Shown: one piece after another, positions 1-9,179 of the stretch
Layout of the letters: each line of letters begins with the position of its first letter
How positions within the stretch are numbered: position 1 is the stretch's first letter
Assembly (NCBI RefSeq): GCF_027568475.1
Contig: NZ_JANKZG010000004.1
Coordinates: 124,001 to 188,000, forward strand
Direction of reading: 5' to 3'
Source of the DNA: Acinetobacter sp. HY1485
Lineage (GTDB): Bacteria; Pseudomonadota; Gammaproteobacteria; Pseudomonadales; Moraxellaceae
Length of the DNA: 64,000 nucleotides
Program-made: the position numbers and the translations under genes
The notes under the pieces: generated by a model
Told to the model about the DNA's origin: nothing
Databases searched by the model: none
The model's input: only the letters and a program-made list of their open reading frames with translations

Positions 1-726
1 AAGAGGGACAATCGCAGCTTTGATGGCAAAAACGGTAAAGAGTAAATACCCACCTGCAATGGCAAGCTGTTGTTCATCTTGAGGCAGTTGTGGAAGCAAA
101 CGTGCCACGTCTGTCATATTTAAACTGCCTACATTGGCATAAATAAGACCTAGCCCAATTAAAAATAGAGTACTTGCAAATAGGTTAATCACCACATAGT
201 GGATACCTAACTGAAAACGAGCTTTACCTTGTCCATAAATGAGCAAAACATAAGATGCCATCAGCAAAATTTCAAAAAAGACAAACAGGTTAAATAAGTC
301 GTTTGTTAAAAAAGCACCACACAAACCCATGAGCAAAAATTGAAATAGGGCATGAAAATAACGACCCCGTAAATCCCAATCTTTACTTGAAAACCACAAC
401 ACAGGTAAAGCAAGGGTATAGGTTAAAATGAGCATAAATGCTGAGAGCCGATCTAACACAAGCACAATGCCAAAAGGGGCTGTCCATTCGCTGAGTTGGT
501 AGGTCGTAATGAGACCTGTATTGGCTTGTATAAGATAACTGATTGCCGTAAATAAGCCCAATAGAGTGGCTGTGTAACTGATGACACGCCGCCATGGTTG
601 TCGCCAATCATTTTGTAAAGCATCTGCTCCAGGGTTACCAAAGAGTAATAAAATAAAACCTGCGAGTGCGGGGATTAAAATACTAAAAATTGGCATGTTA
701 TTTTGCCAAAAGTGAAACAATGTCAT
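1..726 (-). CDS. mrpD: Mrp antiporter subunit D, N-terminal part (cut by window edge)
   Basis: Membrane subunit of the multi-subunit Na+/H+ antiporter, homologous to the proton-pumping subunits of complex I. Reading the minus strand from ATG at 726 gives 242 open residues with no stop before the window edge. The segment has several hydrophobic helices and the family signature NDLFNLFVFFE near residues 142-152, whose glutamate is a conserved charge in these antiporters. The start overlaps the mrpC stop as ATGA, indicating translational coupling. The rest of the gene, and probably mrpE-F-G, lie outside the window. Confidence 0.9.
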   Translation of the reverse strand, partial: MTLFHFWQNNMPIFSILIPALAGFILLLFGNPGADALQNDWRQPWRRVISYTATLLGLFTAISYLIQANTGLITTYQLSEWTAPFGIVLVLDRLSAFMLILTYTLALPVLWFSSKDWDLRGRYFHALFQFLLMGLCGAFLTNDLFNLFVFFEILLMASYVLLIYGQGKARFQLGIHYVVINLFASTLFLIGLGLIYANVGSLNMTDVARLLPQLPQDEQQLAIAGGYLLFTVFAIKAAIVPL

Positions 727-1094
727 GATACTTTGTCCTCACTTGGGTCGTTGGCAAGTTCGGCAATTTCTTTAGAATCAACGTGATCTGTACCCGATTC
801 ATAACGGCTACGCAAAGCAAGTTGTACAACAAAGGCAGTGGTTGCAAAACCAATGACGATAGCAGTGAGAACAAGAGCTTGAGGTAGAGGGTCTGTTACG
901 GATGTAGTTTCGGTTAAAATAGCAGGTGAGTTAACATTGACACGACCTGTCGCAAATAAAAATAGATTGACTGCATAACCAATCATGGCAAGTCCAAGCA
1001 CCACAGGAAATGTACGCGCACGTAACAGTAAATACACACCTGATGCCACTAAAAGTCCAATTGCTGAGGCAAGTAAAAGTTCAATACTAATCAT
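723..1094 (-). CDS. mrpC: Mrp antiporter subunit C (NuoK-like)
   Basis: Small membrane subunit of the Mrp complex, related to NuoK of complex I. The 123-aa protein has three hydrophobic helices (about 3-25, 29-50 and 70-95) with the typical short loops, then a polar acidic tail, and is near the usual family length of about 115 residues. Its Shine-Dalgarno AAGGAG is formed by the last codons of mrpA (Lys-Glu-stop), so translation of the two genes is tightly coupled, and its stop overlaps the mrpD start. Confidence 0.9.
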   Translation of the reverse strand: MISIELLLASAIGLLVASGVYLLLRARTFPVVLGLAMIGYAVNLFLFATGRVNVNSPAILTETTSVTDPLPQALVLTAIVIGFATTAFVVQLALRSRYESGTDHVDSKEIAELANDPSEDKVS

Positions 1095-1097
1095 AAA

Positions 1098-3914
1098 TTA
1101 CTCCTTAGGAACTGGACCCGACATCGATGAGTTTCTTGAATCACCCAGTACCGAGATCATGAGCATAGTTGCACCTACCACTGCAAAATAAACACCTAAA
1201 TCAAAAATAGCAGCAGAAGCTAAATGCAGTTTTCCAAGAATAGGAAGCTCAACATAGACATGCGCACTGGTTAAAAATGGGCGTGACCAAAACCAAGATA
1301 ACATGCCCGATATGCCTGCAATGGTTAAGCCTGTACCAATCCAGATTTCGTATAAACGCCCCGATTTTGCGCGTAATAAGCGTTCTGCAACATCTTGCCC
1401 AAGTGCGATGTATTGCATAATTAGTGCCATTGCCGTGATTAATCCTGCAATAAAGCCACCACCTGGGTAATTGTGTCCACGCATAAAAATATAAAAGCTC
1501 ACCACTAATGCAATGGGGAGTACCCAAGACGCTGTTGTACGCACCAATAACGGAGAAGGATTAAAACGGTAGGTGAGCCCTTTGGTCATTTGTGTGCCGT
1601 GTGTTCGCATACCATCCATTAAACATAACGTGCCAATAGCTGCAATGCCAAGCACCGTAATTTCGCCAAACGTATCAAAGCCACGAAAATCGACCAAAAT
1701 AACATTGACGATATTTGAGCCACCGCCAAGTGGTAAAGACTGTTGTACAAAGAACCAAGAAATTGAATCATGATCTCGGGTGAGAATAAGCCAACTGATC
1801 CACCCTATACCACCGCCTGCAATAATGGCAATAATAGCATCACGCCAACGCCGTGCTTGTGTGGATTCATAAGCAGTAAGTTGGGGTAATAAAGAGAGGC
1901 TCATGAGCAGTAAAACAGTGGTCACCACATCTACGGTAATTTGAGTCAGTGCCAAGTCAGGTGCAGACAATGCCACAAAGACCATCGTGACCACTAAGCC
2001 AATTGCACCACTAATGAGTACAGCTTTAATACGGTCATGATGAAACCACAGCATCATCCAACAGGCACTAAATAAAATGAGCCACAAGACAATGGCAAGC
2101 CAAGAAGCATGTGTGAGAACACGTGTACCTGTAGAAAGATCGTAAGGTAAGAGCGGTAGTGCTGCAAAAACCAAACTAAAAATAAGAATAAGTACAAGGT
2201 AATTTTGGAGCTTACTGGTTTCTGTCGCACGTTTAATTTTAAGTGCAGTGCGTTCTAAAAAGGTCAGTATTTTTTCAAAAATGAGTTTTCCTTGAAAAAT
2301 ACCAAGGTAATCTTCGATATCAATACGGCGAATTTTAGGTACGAGAACTGCATAAAATCCAATACCGCCTACAAGTGCAATCGCACTCATCATCAGTGGT
2401 AAATTTACGCCGTGCCAAATGGCAAGATGTACACCATCAAAAGGAACATTAACGGTGGCTTGAGTAACGGCATTAACCGTATGTTCTGCAAAAAATGCAG
2501 GAATAAGCCCAACGGCAATACATAAAATGGCTAAAAATAAAATCGGTGCTCGCATGCCAAAAGTAGGTTCATGGGCATGTTGATTGGGAATTTCACTGCC
2601 GAGTTTGCCATCAAAAAATACGCCATGAATAAGGCGTGCTGAGTAAGCAACAGCAAATATACCTGCAAGCGTTGTTGCAATAATGGCAAATAGCCCTGCT
2701 GTACCACCCAATTGTTCTGCTACTTGGGTAAAAAACATTTCTTTAGAAATAAACCCATTGGTAAGTGGTACACCCGCCATGGCAGAGGCAGTAATAAGTG
2801 TGAGTGTGCCTGTAAAAGGCAGTAGTTGCCATAGTCCTTTTAGTTTTTTTAGACTTCGTGTTTCTGTCTCATGGTCAATCACCCCTGCAATCATAAATAA
2901 TGCCGCTTTAAATGTGGCATGGTTAATAATATGAAAGATTGCAGCAGCGACCGCCAATGGTGAACCAATCCCCAATAGACTCATAATGAGCCCTAAATGG
3001 CTGATGGTTGAATAAGCAAGTAACCCTTTCAAATCTTCTTTAAAAATGGCAAAGAACGCACCAATAAAAAAGGTGATGAGTCCAACTGTGGTGACAATGT
3101 TATGAAATAGTGCCATGCCTACAAAAATAGGAAGCAAACGTGCTACTAAAAAAATGCCTGCTTTAACCATGGTGGCAGAGTGTAAGTAAGCCGAAACAGG
3201 CGTTGGCGCTGCCATGGCATTAGGTAACCAAAAGTGAAATGGAAACTGTGCACTTTTGGTAAAGGCACCAAGTAAAATTAAAATAAGTGCCGTACTAAAT
3301 AAAGGCTGTTGTTGTAAGGTATTACTCAGTCCAATAATTTGGTCAATTTGATACGTGCCTGCCATTTGCCCCAATAAAATGAAGCCCCCTAACATTGCAA
3401 GCCCACCTAAACCTGTGATGGTAAGCGCCATACGTGAACCACGTTGTGCAGCTTCATAATTTTGCCAAAAAGCGACCAGCAAGAAAGATGAAATACTGGT
3501 GAGTTCCCAAAACGTGGTGAGAATGATGAGGTTATTGGAAAGCGAGATACCAAGCATAGCTGCCATAAACAGCATGAGTAAGCTATATAGCTTACTTAAA
3601 GAACTTTTTTCGCTTAAATAGTAATAGGCATAAATAAAAATAAGTGTGCCAATACCACTAATGAGTAATGCAAAGAGTAAGCCTAAAGCATCTAGACGGA
3701 AGCTTAAATTAATACCTAGCTCGGGTAACCAAGCCCAACTTTGTGAAATACTTTGTCCATTAAATACAGTGGGTGCTTGGCTAAGCAAAAGTCCAAAGCA
3801 ACTTAAACTAATACCAACGGCAATTAGCATTTTAACTAGACGTGGCATTTGGTGTAACCAGGCACTTAGGACTGTACCTAAGAGCAAAGGTAGAAGTATG
3901 ATAATTGCTAGCAC
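1098..3914 (-). CDS. mrpA: Mrp antiporter subunit A fused to subunit B
   Basis: Largest subunit of the Mrp Na+/H+ antiporter (938 aa). The first ~500 residues form the NuoL-like antiporter domain, with FWELTSIS (Glu137), GAFTKSAQFPFHFWLP (Lys220) and HSATMVKAG (Lys251). A MrpA-type C-terminal domain follows around 600-690. Residues ~800-930 match MrpB, including RGHNYPGGGFIAG, so A and B are one polypeptide, as in known fused-A/B Mrp operons. The start is GTG at 3914 with AAGGAT six bases upstream. First gene of mrpAB-C-D. Its likely role is Na+ and pH homeostasis in the inner membrane. Confidence 0.93.
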   Translation of the reverse strand: MLAIIILLPLLLGTVLSAWLHQMPRLVKMLIAVGISLSCFGLLLSQAPTVFNGQSISQSWAWLPELGINLSFRLDALGLLFALLISGIGTLIFIYAYYYLSEKSSLSKLYSLLMLFMAAMLGISLSNNLIILTTFWELTSISSFLLVAFWQNYEAAQRGSRMALTITGLGGLAMLGGFILLGQMAGTYQIDQIIGLSNTLQQQPLFSTALILILLGAFTKSAQFPFHFWLPNAMAAPTPVSAYLHSATMVKAGIFLVARLLPIFVGMALFHNIVTTVGLITFFIGAFFAIFKEDLKGLLAYSTISHLGLIMSLLGIGSPLAVAAAIFHIINHATFKAALFMIAGVIDHETETRSLKKLKGLWQLLPFTGTLTLITASAMAGVPLTNGFISKEMFFTQVAEQLGGTAGLFAIIATTLAGIFAVAYSARLIHGVFFDGKLGSEIPNQHAHEPTFGMRAPILFLAILCIAVGLIPAFFAEHTVNAVTQATVNVPFDGVHLAIWHGVNLPLMMSAIALVGGIGFYAVLVPKIRRIDIEDYLGIFQGKLIFEKILTFLERTALKIKRATETSKLQNYLVLILIFSLVFAALPLLPYDLSTGTRVLTHASWLAIVLWLILFSACWMMLWFHHDRIKAVLISGAIGLVVTMVFVALSAPDLALTQITVDVVTTVLLLMSLSLLPQLTAYESTQARRWRDAIIAIIAGGGIGWISWLILTRDHDSISWFFVQQSLPLGGGSNIVNVILVDFRGFDTFGEITVLGIAAIGTLCLMDGMRTHGTQMTKGLTYRFNPSPLLVRTTASWVLPIALVVSFYIFMRGHNYPGGGFIAGLITAMALIMQYIALGQDVAERLLRAKSGRLYEIWIGTGLTIAGISGMLSWFWSRPFLTSAHVYVELPILGKLHLASAAIFDLGVYFAVVGATMLMISVLGDSRNSSMSGPVPKE

Positions 3915-3956
3915 ACTTATATCCTTTTATAAATTAGGTAAATACCTAGGTTTATT

Positions 3957-3985
3957 TTTATCTTTTAAAGTTTAGAGGATGGCAA
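3957..3985 (-). promoter_or_regulatory. Candidate mrp operon promoter
   Basis: On the minus strand TTGCCA (3980-3985) and GATAAA (3957-3962) are 17 nt apart, about 40 nt upstream of the mrpA GTG. It is the best sigma70-like match in the leader but rests on eye matching only. Confidence 0.3.
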
Positions 3986-4014
3986 AAGGCAACCCAATAT
4001 TCAAACTTTAAAAG
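3962..4014. repeat. Perfect 12-bp inverted repeat upstream of mrpA
   Basis: CTTTTAAAGTTT at 3962-3973 is exactly reverse-complementary to AAACTTTAAAAG at 4003-4014, with a 29-nt spacer. A second hairpin, CTACTTTAT/ATAAAGTAG, lies at 4022-4049. Both lie between the 7-bp array and the mrpA start. The first overlaps the candidate promoter, so it could be an operator or a 5' leader stem. Confidence 0.6.
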
Positions 4015-4148
4015 CCTATTTCTACTTTATCTTATTTAGCATAAAGTAGTGGTCGTGAAGGTTTAATGAAACATGTATGTTTGTAACATTTATACATAAT
4101 TTAGAGGAGAAATACAGCTTTTTTAACAGGAATGCCACGTTCAAAATT

Positions 4149-4275
4149 TCCGACATCCGACATCCGACATCCGACATCCGACATCCGACATCCGACATCC
4201 GACATCCGACATCCGACATCCGACATCCGACATCCGACATCCGACATCCGACATCCGACATCCGACATCCGACAT
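4149..4275. repeat. Perfect 7-bp tandem array (CGACATC, ~18 copies)
   Basis: CGACATC is repeated without a mismatch from 4151 (17 full copies to 4269, then CGACAT to 4275), with TC of a further unit at 4149-4150. Because 7 is not a multiple of 3, each strand reads the same rotating heptapeptide in all three frames (MSDVGCR on minus, RHPTSDI on plus) with no stops, so spurious ORFs appear here. The array ends on the first base of the helicase stop codon (TAA, 4277-4275 on minus). It has the form of a slippage-prone VNTR. Confidence 0.95.
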
Positions 4276-5735
4276 TATTTTTTCATACGTTTCAGTAAAT
4301 CATGAATGTGATGAATATTTAAACTGTCCTTTGCACGCGTACACGCCACATAGAGCAAACGTAATTCTTCATCTGTAATTTTATAATCGTGCGTATTGAG
4401 TTTAAATTGGTAATCATCTTCTAAATGCACACGGCTCCACTCCAAGCCTTTGGCTTTGTGTGCTGTCGATATCACATAATCTGCTTCATGCAGTGGTGTA
4501 ATTTTATGCAAAGCTTTTTGTAATGCCGACGTACCATGATCATCCACTAAACGTACAAGCGGTTTAATGTCACTGCCATCATGCGTTTCGCAATATTCAT
4601 GCACATCTTGCCAAGAGTTAAACCAGCTTAGTTCTGGCACATCGGTCACACGTTTGCCTTGTTTGAGTAGGTTGGCTGCCTCTAAAAATTTACCTAAACG
4701 TGCATGATCTGCTTGTAAACTCACACGATCACCACTCACCAAACCTGAAAGTAACAGCTCCATCGCACGGGCATTGGTACGACACAAAATAGCATCACGT
4801 TGTTTGGTATGTGGTTTATTCACCACTTTAGAGTTAAGAGCAGGGTTACCCAATAAAGGGACTTTTTCTTCTAAGCCACCCAACAAAGTATTGGCAACTT
4901 GTGCAATTTCGTCGCCAAACCTAAATGATGTCGTCAGGCGAGACGCAGGCAAGGGCAGTTGTTGCATGGCATTAATTGCCCCACGCCATGCGTAAATTTG
5001 TTGATGTGCATCGCCCACGTAAATGACTTGGGTGTTTTGTTGTTTGAGTAAAATACCAAGCATTAATGGATCGGCATCTTGAGCTTCATCAAATAATACA
5101 TAATCGGCAGGAATATAAGGATTAGATAATGCCCACAATTTAAGATAAATATCGTGCCCAATCCCTGCTTGATGCTGTGGGTTGATGGCATCTAACCAAC
5201 GTTTTTCTACATGCGGGTAAAGGTGCTTTTGTAAGGCATCAATATCCTCTGTATGTAACCAACTTGGTGCTTGAATATGCCGTGGTGCAGGGTATTGCGA
5301 ATTTGTGGAGCAAAAGTAACCGACTGCATTGACCACTAAACTTGCCAAGCGATTGGGCATAATGGTAAAGCGTTCATAGCGTCCACCCATTAAACGCCGT
5401 AATGTAATGGGTTCTAAACGGTAGTCTTTGGCTAAAAAACTGGGACTTAACCGAGGCAGACGCAATTTATCTGTAATATTGCGTTCAACACTACGATAAG
5501 CCAATGAATGAAAGGTACGACTGTCTACGCCATGATGAAACTTTTGTTTAGCTTCACTGGCAATGGCTTTGTTAAATGCAAGGTACATACCACGCCGTTT
5601 GGGCATGGCATCACTAATCATTTGGAGTGTGGTGGTTTTACCTGTACCTGCATACGCAATGACTTTAAAGGACTGCCCTGAACAACCGTGATCAATCGCT
5701 TGCTGTTGCTCAGGTGTTGGCTGCGGTTTACTCAA
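4275..5735 (-). CDS. UvrD/Rep-like SF1 DNA helicase
   Basis: A 486-aa superfamily 1A helicase, shorter than UvrD or Rep (~700 aa). Visible motifs are Walker [11 protein letters not shown] (28-36), Walker [11 protein letters not shown] (~214-223), [13 protein letters not shown] (~245), [10 protein letters not shown] (~425) and [13 protein letters not shown] (~462). The compact layout resembles FBH1-like UvrD relatives, inferred to translocate on ssDNA. The start is TTG at 5735, overlapping the hisIE stop as TTGA. The next ATG would remove Walker A, so the TTG start is preferred. The stop abuts the 7-bp array. Its biological role is not known from sequence. Confidence 0.85.
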   Translation of the reverse strand: MSKPQPTPEQQQAIDHGCSGQSFKVIAYAGTGKTTTLQMISDAMPKRRGMYLAFNKAIASEAKQKFHHGVDSRTFHSLAYRSVERNITDKLRLPRLSPSFLAKDYRLEPITLRRLMGGRYERFTIMPNRLASLVVNAVGYFCSTNSQYPAPRHIQAPSWLHTEDIDALQKHLYPHVEKRWLDAINPQHQAGIGHDIYLKLWALSNPYIPADYVLFDEAQDADPLMLGILLKQQNTQVIYVGDAHQQIYAWRGAINAMQQLPLPASRLTTSFRFGDEIAQVANTLLGGLEEKVPLLGNPALNSKVVNKPHTKQRDAILCRTNARAMELLLSGLVSGDRVSLQADHARLGKFLEAANLLKQGKRVTDVPELSWFNSWQDVHEYCETHDGSDIKPLVRLVDDHGTSALQKALHKITPLHEADYVISTAHKAKGLEWSRVHLEDDYQFKLNTHDYKITDEELRLLYVACTRAKDSLNIHHIHDLLKRMKK

Positions 5736-6505
5736 TGTGTACGGTTCGCTTTTTCAACTAAGCCTGATAATCCCTGACGACGCGCAAGTTCATTGAGAAT
5801 AATTTGTGGGTCAAAGTCAAAGTAACCCAACATTACAATGGTATGGAACCAAAGATCAGCAACTTCGTAAATGAAATCATTTTTATGGTCGGCACTGGCA
5901 TCTTGAGCATATTCTTTTGCTGCCAAAATGGTTTCGATACTTTCTTCGCCTACTTTTTCAAGTATTTTGTTTAAGCCTTTATCAAATAATTTAGCAACGT
6001 ATGAGCTGTCAGGATTTGCCTGCTTACGCTCTGCCATCATTTTGCCTAAATAGTCTAAAACCTCAACACTTTCTGCCTGAGCAGTTGAGTTTTGCATCAC
6101 TTGAGTATGGGCATTACTGCTATAAATTTGGTTAGGGTCTTTGAGTTGAGCATCTACAATTTCCCAACCATTTGGCGTCAGTTTACGATAAAAACACGAC
6201 TCACGCCCTGTATGACACGCAATGCCACCGTGTTGTTCAACTTGTAGGGTAATCACATCGGCATCGCAATCTAAACGAATTTCATGAACCGTTTGAAAGT
6301 GTCCTGACTCTTCGCCTTTGTGCCATAATTTTTGGCGAGAACGAGAAAAATAGACCGCTTGATTTTTTTGTGCAGTCAATGCCAAAGACTCACGGTTCAT
6401 CCATGCCACCATCAAGATACGCCCTGTTTGATGATGTTGTGCAATAGCAGGAATAAGACCTTGTTCGTTAAATTTTACTTCATCGAGCCATTGCATATTG
6501 TTCAT
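5732..6505 (-). CDS. hisIE: Bifunctional phosphoribosyl-AMP cyclohydrolase / phosphoribosyl-ATP pyrophosphatase
   Basis: Catalyses the second and third steps of histidine biosynthesis. The N-terminal HisI domain (about 1-115) shows AWMNRESL, the HKGEESGH segment, DCDADVI and [12 protein letters not shown], carrying the metal-binding Asp and Cys residues. The C-terminal HisE domain (about 150-257) shows [15 protein letters not shown] and YEVADLWFH. Total length of 257 aa is slightly longer than E. coli HisIE (203 aa) because of a ~30-residue linker. The gene is separated from other his genes and its stop overlaps the helicase start. Confidence 0.93.
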   Translation of the reverse strand: MNNMQWLDEVKFNEQGLIPAIAQHHQTGRILMVAWMNRESLALTAQKNQAVYFSRSRQKLWHKGEESGHFQTVHEIRLDCDADVITLQVEQHGGIACHTGRESCFYRKLTPNGWEIVDAQLKDPNQIYSSNAHTQVMQNSTAQAESVEVLDYLGKMMAERKQANPDSSYVAKLFDKGLNKILEKVGEESIETILAAKEYAQDASADHKNDFIYEVADLWFHTIVMLGYFDFDPQIILNELARRQGLSGLVEKANRTH

Positions 6506-6555
6506 GGAGAAACCTTAAATATTTTAGTCTGTATGTCTGCTAGTTTACGGCATAT

Positions 6556-7785
6556 TTAGCTTTGTGCAATCTCTTGATAAGTCCGTTGTTTAAAAGGGGA
6601 GGTTTTCAATCCCGATATGGTCATTGCCATTTCTTTTTGAAAATAAGGCAAACGGTACATCCATGGAAAAACCAAATCACGTACTTTATGTGCATATTTA
6701 GAATCGGATTGATACATTGGAGTCAGTAAACGGCTTAAAGACTGATAAAAATAAATAGAAGAACGCCGTAGTTGATGGTACTCCTGCCAAAGTTTTGCCC
6801 AATCATTTTGCCGAGCATGATGAGCTACTTGTCCGAATGACCATGCGTCTAATAGTGCCATATTTGCACCCTGCCCAAGTTGAGGACTCATGGCATGGGC
6901 GGCATCACCTATCACGCCAATTTTTCCTGTGCCATATTGCGACATTACTACATCGCGGTATTGGGCACTCAACCAAGTTTGTTGAGTGGGCATTGTAGTT
7001 TTTAACCAATCCGCCACATCTTGCCAATGGATTGCAATATTTTTAAGCCATGCATCATCTGCTTTAAATTGTGCAAGTTGATGTGTTGGTATACTCCAAA
7101 AAATACTACATAGCCGTTGATTAGGTACGTCAGGAATAGCACCTGTGGGTAAAATGCCCATCATAGTATTTGAACCATGATAAAACTGATGAAGAATTTG
7201 AGGATTAAAGGCTAAGCATTCTGGCAAAATTGTCCATGCAGCCCCCCACGGGTAGGGCTTATCAATTTTAACCCATGCGCTTGGTCTTAATTGGCTTTTT
7301 GCGCCATTAGCTATAATGATGGCATCGGCATGTTGTTCAAAATTTTGATTATTATATTGACCAAATAGCGTGATGCCTTGTGGGGTTTCGATATAGTGGG
7401 TAATGTCTGTATTCATTTGCCAATCAATTAAATTGGCATATTGTTGGGTGGCTTGTTTTAACACATGGCAAAGCGTTGCACGATGAATCCCTAAGCCTGA
7501 ATAGCCTGTGCCTGCTTGTTTGTAGTGGCTATTAACAAGCAGAGAACCTCCCGAAAGTTGCCCTTCTAATCCTGTAACGTGTGCCCCAAGTTGCATGGCT
7601 TGTTCTAAAATATCTAAGTGCTCAAATACGGCAAGCCCCGCAGGTTGTAACAAAAGCCCTGCACCGACAGGTGCAAGCTGTGCTACTTTTTCAAAAATGC
7701 TAACTTTAAAACCCTGTTTAGCAAGTAAGGTTGCGGTTGCAAGCCCTGCTGTTCCTGCGCCAATAATGGCAAAATGCTTCGTCAT
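6556..7785 (-). CDS. FAD-dependent aromatic-ring monooxygenase-like protein
   Basis: A 409-aa flavoprotein of the UbiH/salicylate-hydroxylase superfamily. It begins with the dinucleotide-binding GAGTAGLATATLLAKQG motif, and has the second FAD signature GVIGDAAHAMSPQLGQGANMAL near residues 280-300. These enzymes use NAD(P)H and O2 to hydroxylate aromatic or quinone-like substrates. The substrate cannot be read from sequence. It is a single gene between hisIE and the divergent 7860 gene, with no catabolic cluster around it. Confidence 0.8.
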   Translation of the reverse strand: MTKHFAIIGAGTAGLATATLLAKQGFKVSIFEKVAQLAPVGAGLLLQPAGLAVFEHLDILEQAMQLGAHVTGLEGQLSGGSLLVNSHYKQAGTGYSGLGIHRATLCHVLKQATQQYANLIDWQMNTDITHYIETPQGITLFGQYNNQNFEQHADAIIIANGAKSQLRPSAWVKIDKPYPWGAAWTILPECLAFNPQILHQFYHGSNTMMGILPTGAIPDVPNQRLCSIFWSIPTHQLAQFKADDAWLKNIAIHWQDVADWLKTTMPTQQTWLSAQYRDVVMSQYGTGKIGVIGDAAHAMSPQLGQGANMALLDAWSFGQVAHHARQNDWAKLWQEYHQLRRSSIYFYQSLSRLLTPMYQSDSKYAHKVRDLVFPWMYRLPYFQKEMAMTISGLKTSPFKQRTYQEIAQS

Positions 7786-7859
7786 TGAATCAGTATATAT
7801 TTGATATTTTAGTTATATTAGCATTTTATAAATCGTTAAAATAAGAGTTGATAGAAAAA

Positions 7860-8693
7860 ATGAATACACAGCAAAAAGAACAAGCCATCATGTGTTTTAA
7901 AAAAAAACTTTTACAGCAAACAAATATTCAAACTTTATTAGCGATAGAAATTGAAACATTTGCTCGGCAAATAGTCGATAGTATAAACAAAACCACCTAT
8001 TTTAAAATGATTGCACAGCGTCAGGTTTCAATAGTCCGTACACAACCACATCATGTTTTATTTGATCCTATCCGTAGCGTTTTGTATTACAAAAATAAAG
8101 ATATAGACGAAGCTTGTTGGCTTATTTTTTTAATGGTACATACAGGAGACAGCACAAAAAAGAATTGGCAGTTTGTTCGTGAACTCTATGATGTTATAGG
8201 TCAATGGGATCAAATAAATCTTGATACAGTGGAAAATTGGCTAAAGCAAGCCCCTAAATTTAAATTTGGTGGTCATCGTAAATATGAGTCTTTATCACAG
8301 TTGATGGATGTGGTTTTTAGCTATCAAACTTGGATTAAAAAGATGGGTGGACATGTAGCACTTTTTAATCAACCTTTTGACACACCCAAACAGCGTTATG
8401 CATGGATTTATCACAAAATGCGTATTTTTCGGTTTGGACGTTTAGCCAAGTACGATTATTTAGGTTTGTGTGCTTTAACAGGTATTGCTTCGTTAAAAGC
8501 AGACCGCTGTTATATTCAAGGGTCTAGTGGGCCACTTAAAGGCGCAAAGCGTTTATTTGGGGCATATGATGAAGATACACTCAATGAAATGACGATGCGT
8601 TTAGCAGAAAACTTAGAAATAGGGTATCAGGAAATTGAAGATGCTTTATGTAATTGGCAGAAATCTCCGCAACGATATAAAAATAATAAATAA
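7860..8693 (+). CDS. Alpha-glutamyl/putrescinyl-thymine pyrophosphorylase clade-3-like protein
   Basis: A 277-aa protein from ATG 7860; a TTG at 7848 would add four residues, but AAGAG lies better for the ATG. I recognise the layout of the family named aGPT-Pplase clade 3: DEACWLIFLMVH (~84-95), FGGHRKYESL (~136-145), MRIFRFGRLAKYDYL, GSSGPLKGAKRLFG and a C-terminal ALCNWQKSP. The family was proposed computationally to act on hypermodified thymines or as a glycosylase-like fold; activity for clade 3 is unproven to my knowledge. It stands alone between an FAD monooxygenase and ubiB. The family call is from memory of conserved motifs. Confidence 0.6.
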   Translation: MNTQQKEQAIMCFKKKLLQQTNIQTLLAIEIETFARQIVDSINKTTYFKMIAQRQVSIVRTQPHHVLFDPIRSVLYYKNKDIDEACWLIFLMVHTGDSTKKNWQFVRELYDVIGQWDQINLDTVENWLKQAPKFKFGGHRKYESLSQLMDVVFSYQTWIKKMGGHVALFNQPFDTPKQRYAWIYHKMRIFRFGRLAKYDYLGLCALTGIASLKADRCYIQGSSGPLKGAKRLFGAYDEDTLNEMTMRLAENLEIGYQEIEDALCNWQKSPQRYKNNK

Positions 8694-9179
8694 TTTGAAT
8701 ACTAAAAGAAGCGAGTATATTGCAGGTTCTTTTTTATTGAGAAGATAAGTAACACTTTGTCATAATCTTTAGTAATCACTACTTAAAATCAAGTGAAATC
8801 TAATTTTTTAAGTACATTTAATTGATATAACATTTGTGTTTTAAATCCTTCGATCTTGCGTTATTGCATTTACGATGTCATTAGATAGTTTGAGCTTTTA
8901 ACTTATCATTTTAAAGTGTTTTTACAACATCTATTTAAAGCATGTAATCTTGAAAAACATTGCTGATAATGTAAAACAAAAATTTATAGGACTTCTTTAG
9001 ATCAAGTAGAAGGTGTAGAGAAAATATTAGTTTTTTAAGTAAAATTGAAAAAGTCGCTCTGACTTAAAAAATTAACTTTTCTAGAGTGATGTTTTTATAC
9101 ATAACAGTTTCTTAAGAGATTTTTAAGGAAAAATCTACTTTATAGGTTTTAGCCATCATACAAAGTAGACAAATCCAAG
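8694..9179. other. AT-rich intergenic stretch
   Basis: About 490 bp with no convincing gene on either strand. It contains a 14-bp inverted repeat with one mismatch (9027-9040 against 9062-9075), a competing AAGTC/GACTT hairpin (9051-9065) inside it, and the ubiB terminator candidate at its end. Genes flank it convergently. Confidence 0.6.
9129..9169 (-). terminator. Candidate ubiB terminator
   Basis: On the minus strand, TCTACTTT and AAAGTAGA form an 8-bp stem (9162-9169 with 9134-9141), followed by TTTTTCC, just after the ubiB stop. The loop is long (20 nt), so confidence is moderate. Confidence 0.45.

Noticed and set aside
4149..4275. CRISPR array
   Set aside because: Units are contiguous with no spacers and only 7 bp long.
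4022..4298. Open frames across the 7-bp array on both strands (MSDVGCR or RHPTSDI repeats)
   Set aside because: They exist only because the heptamer has no stop in any frame; no ribosome-binding site and no non-repeat protein part of substance.
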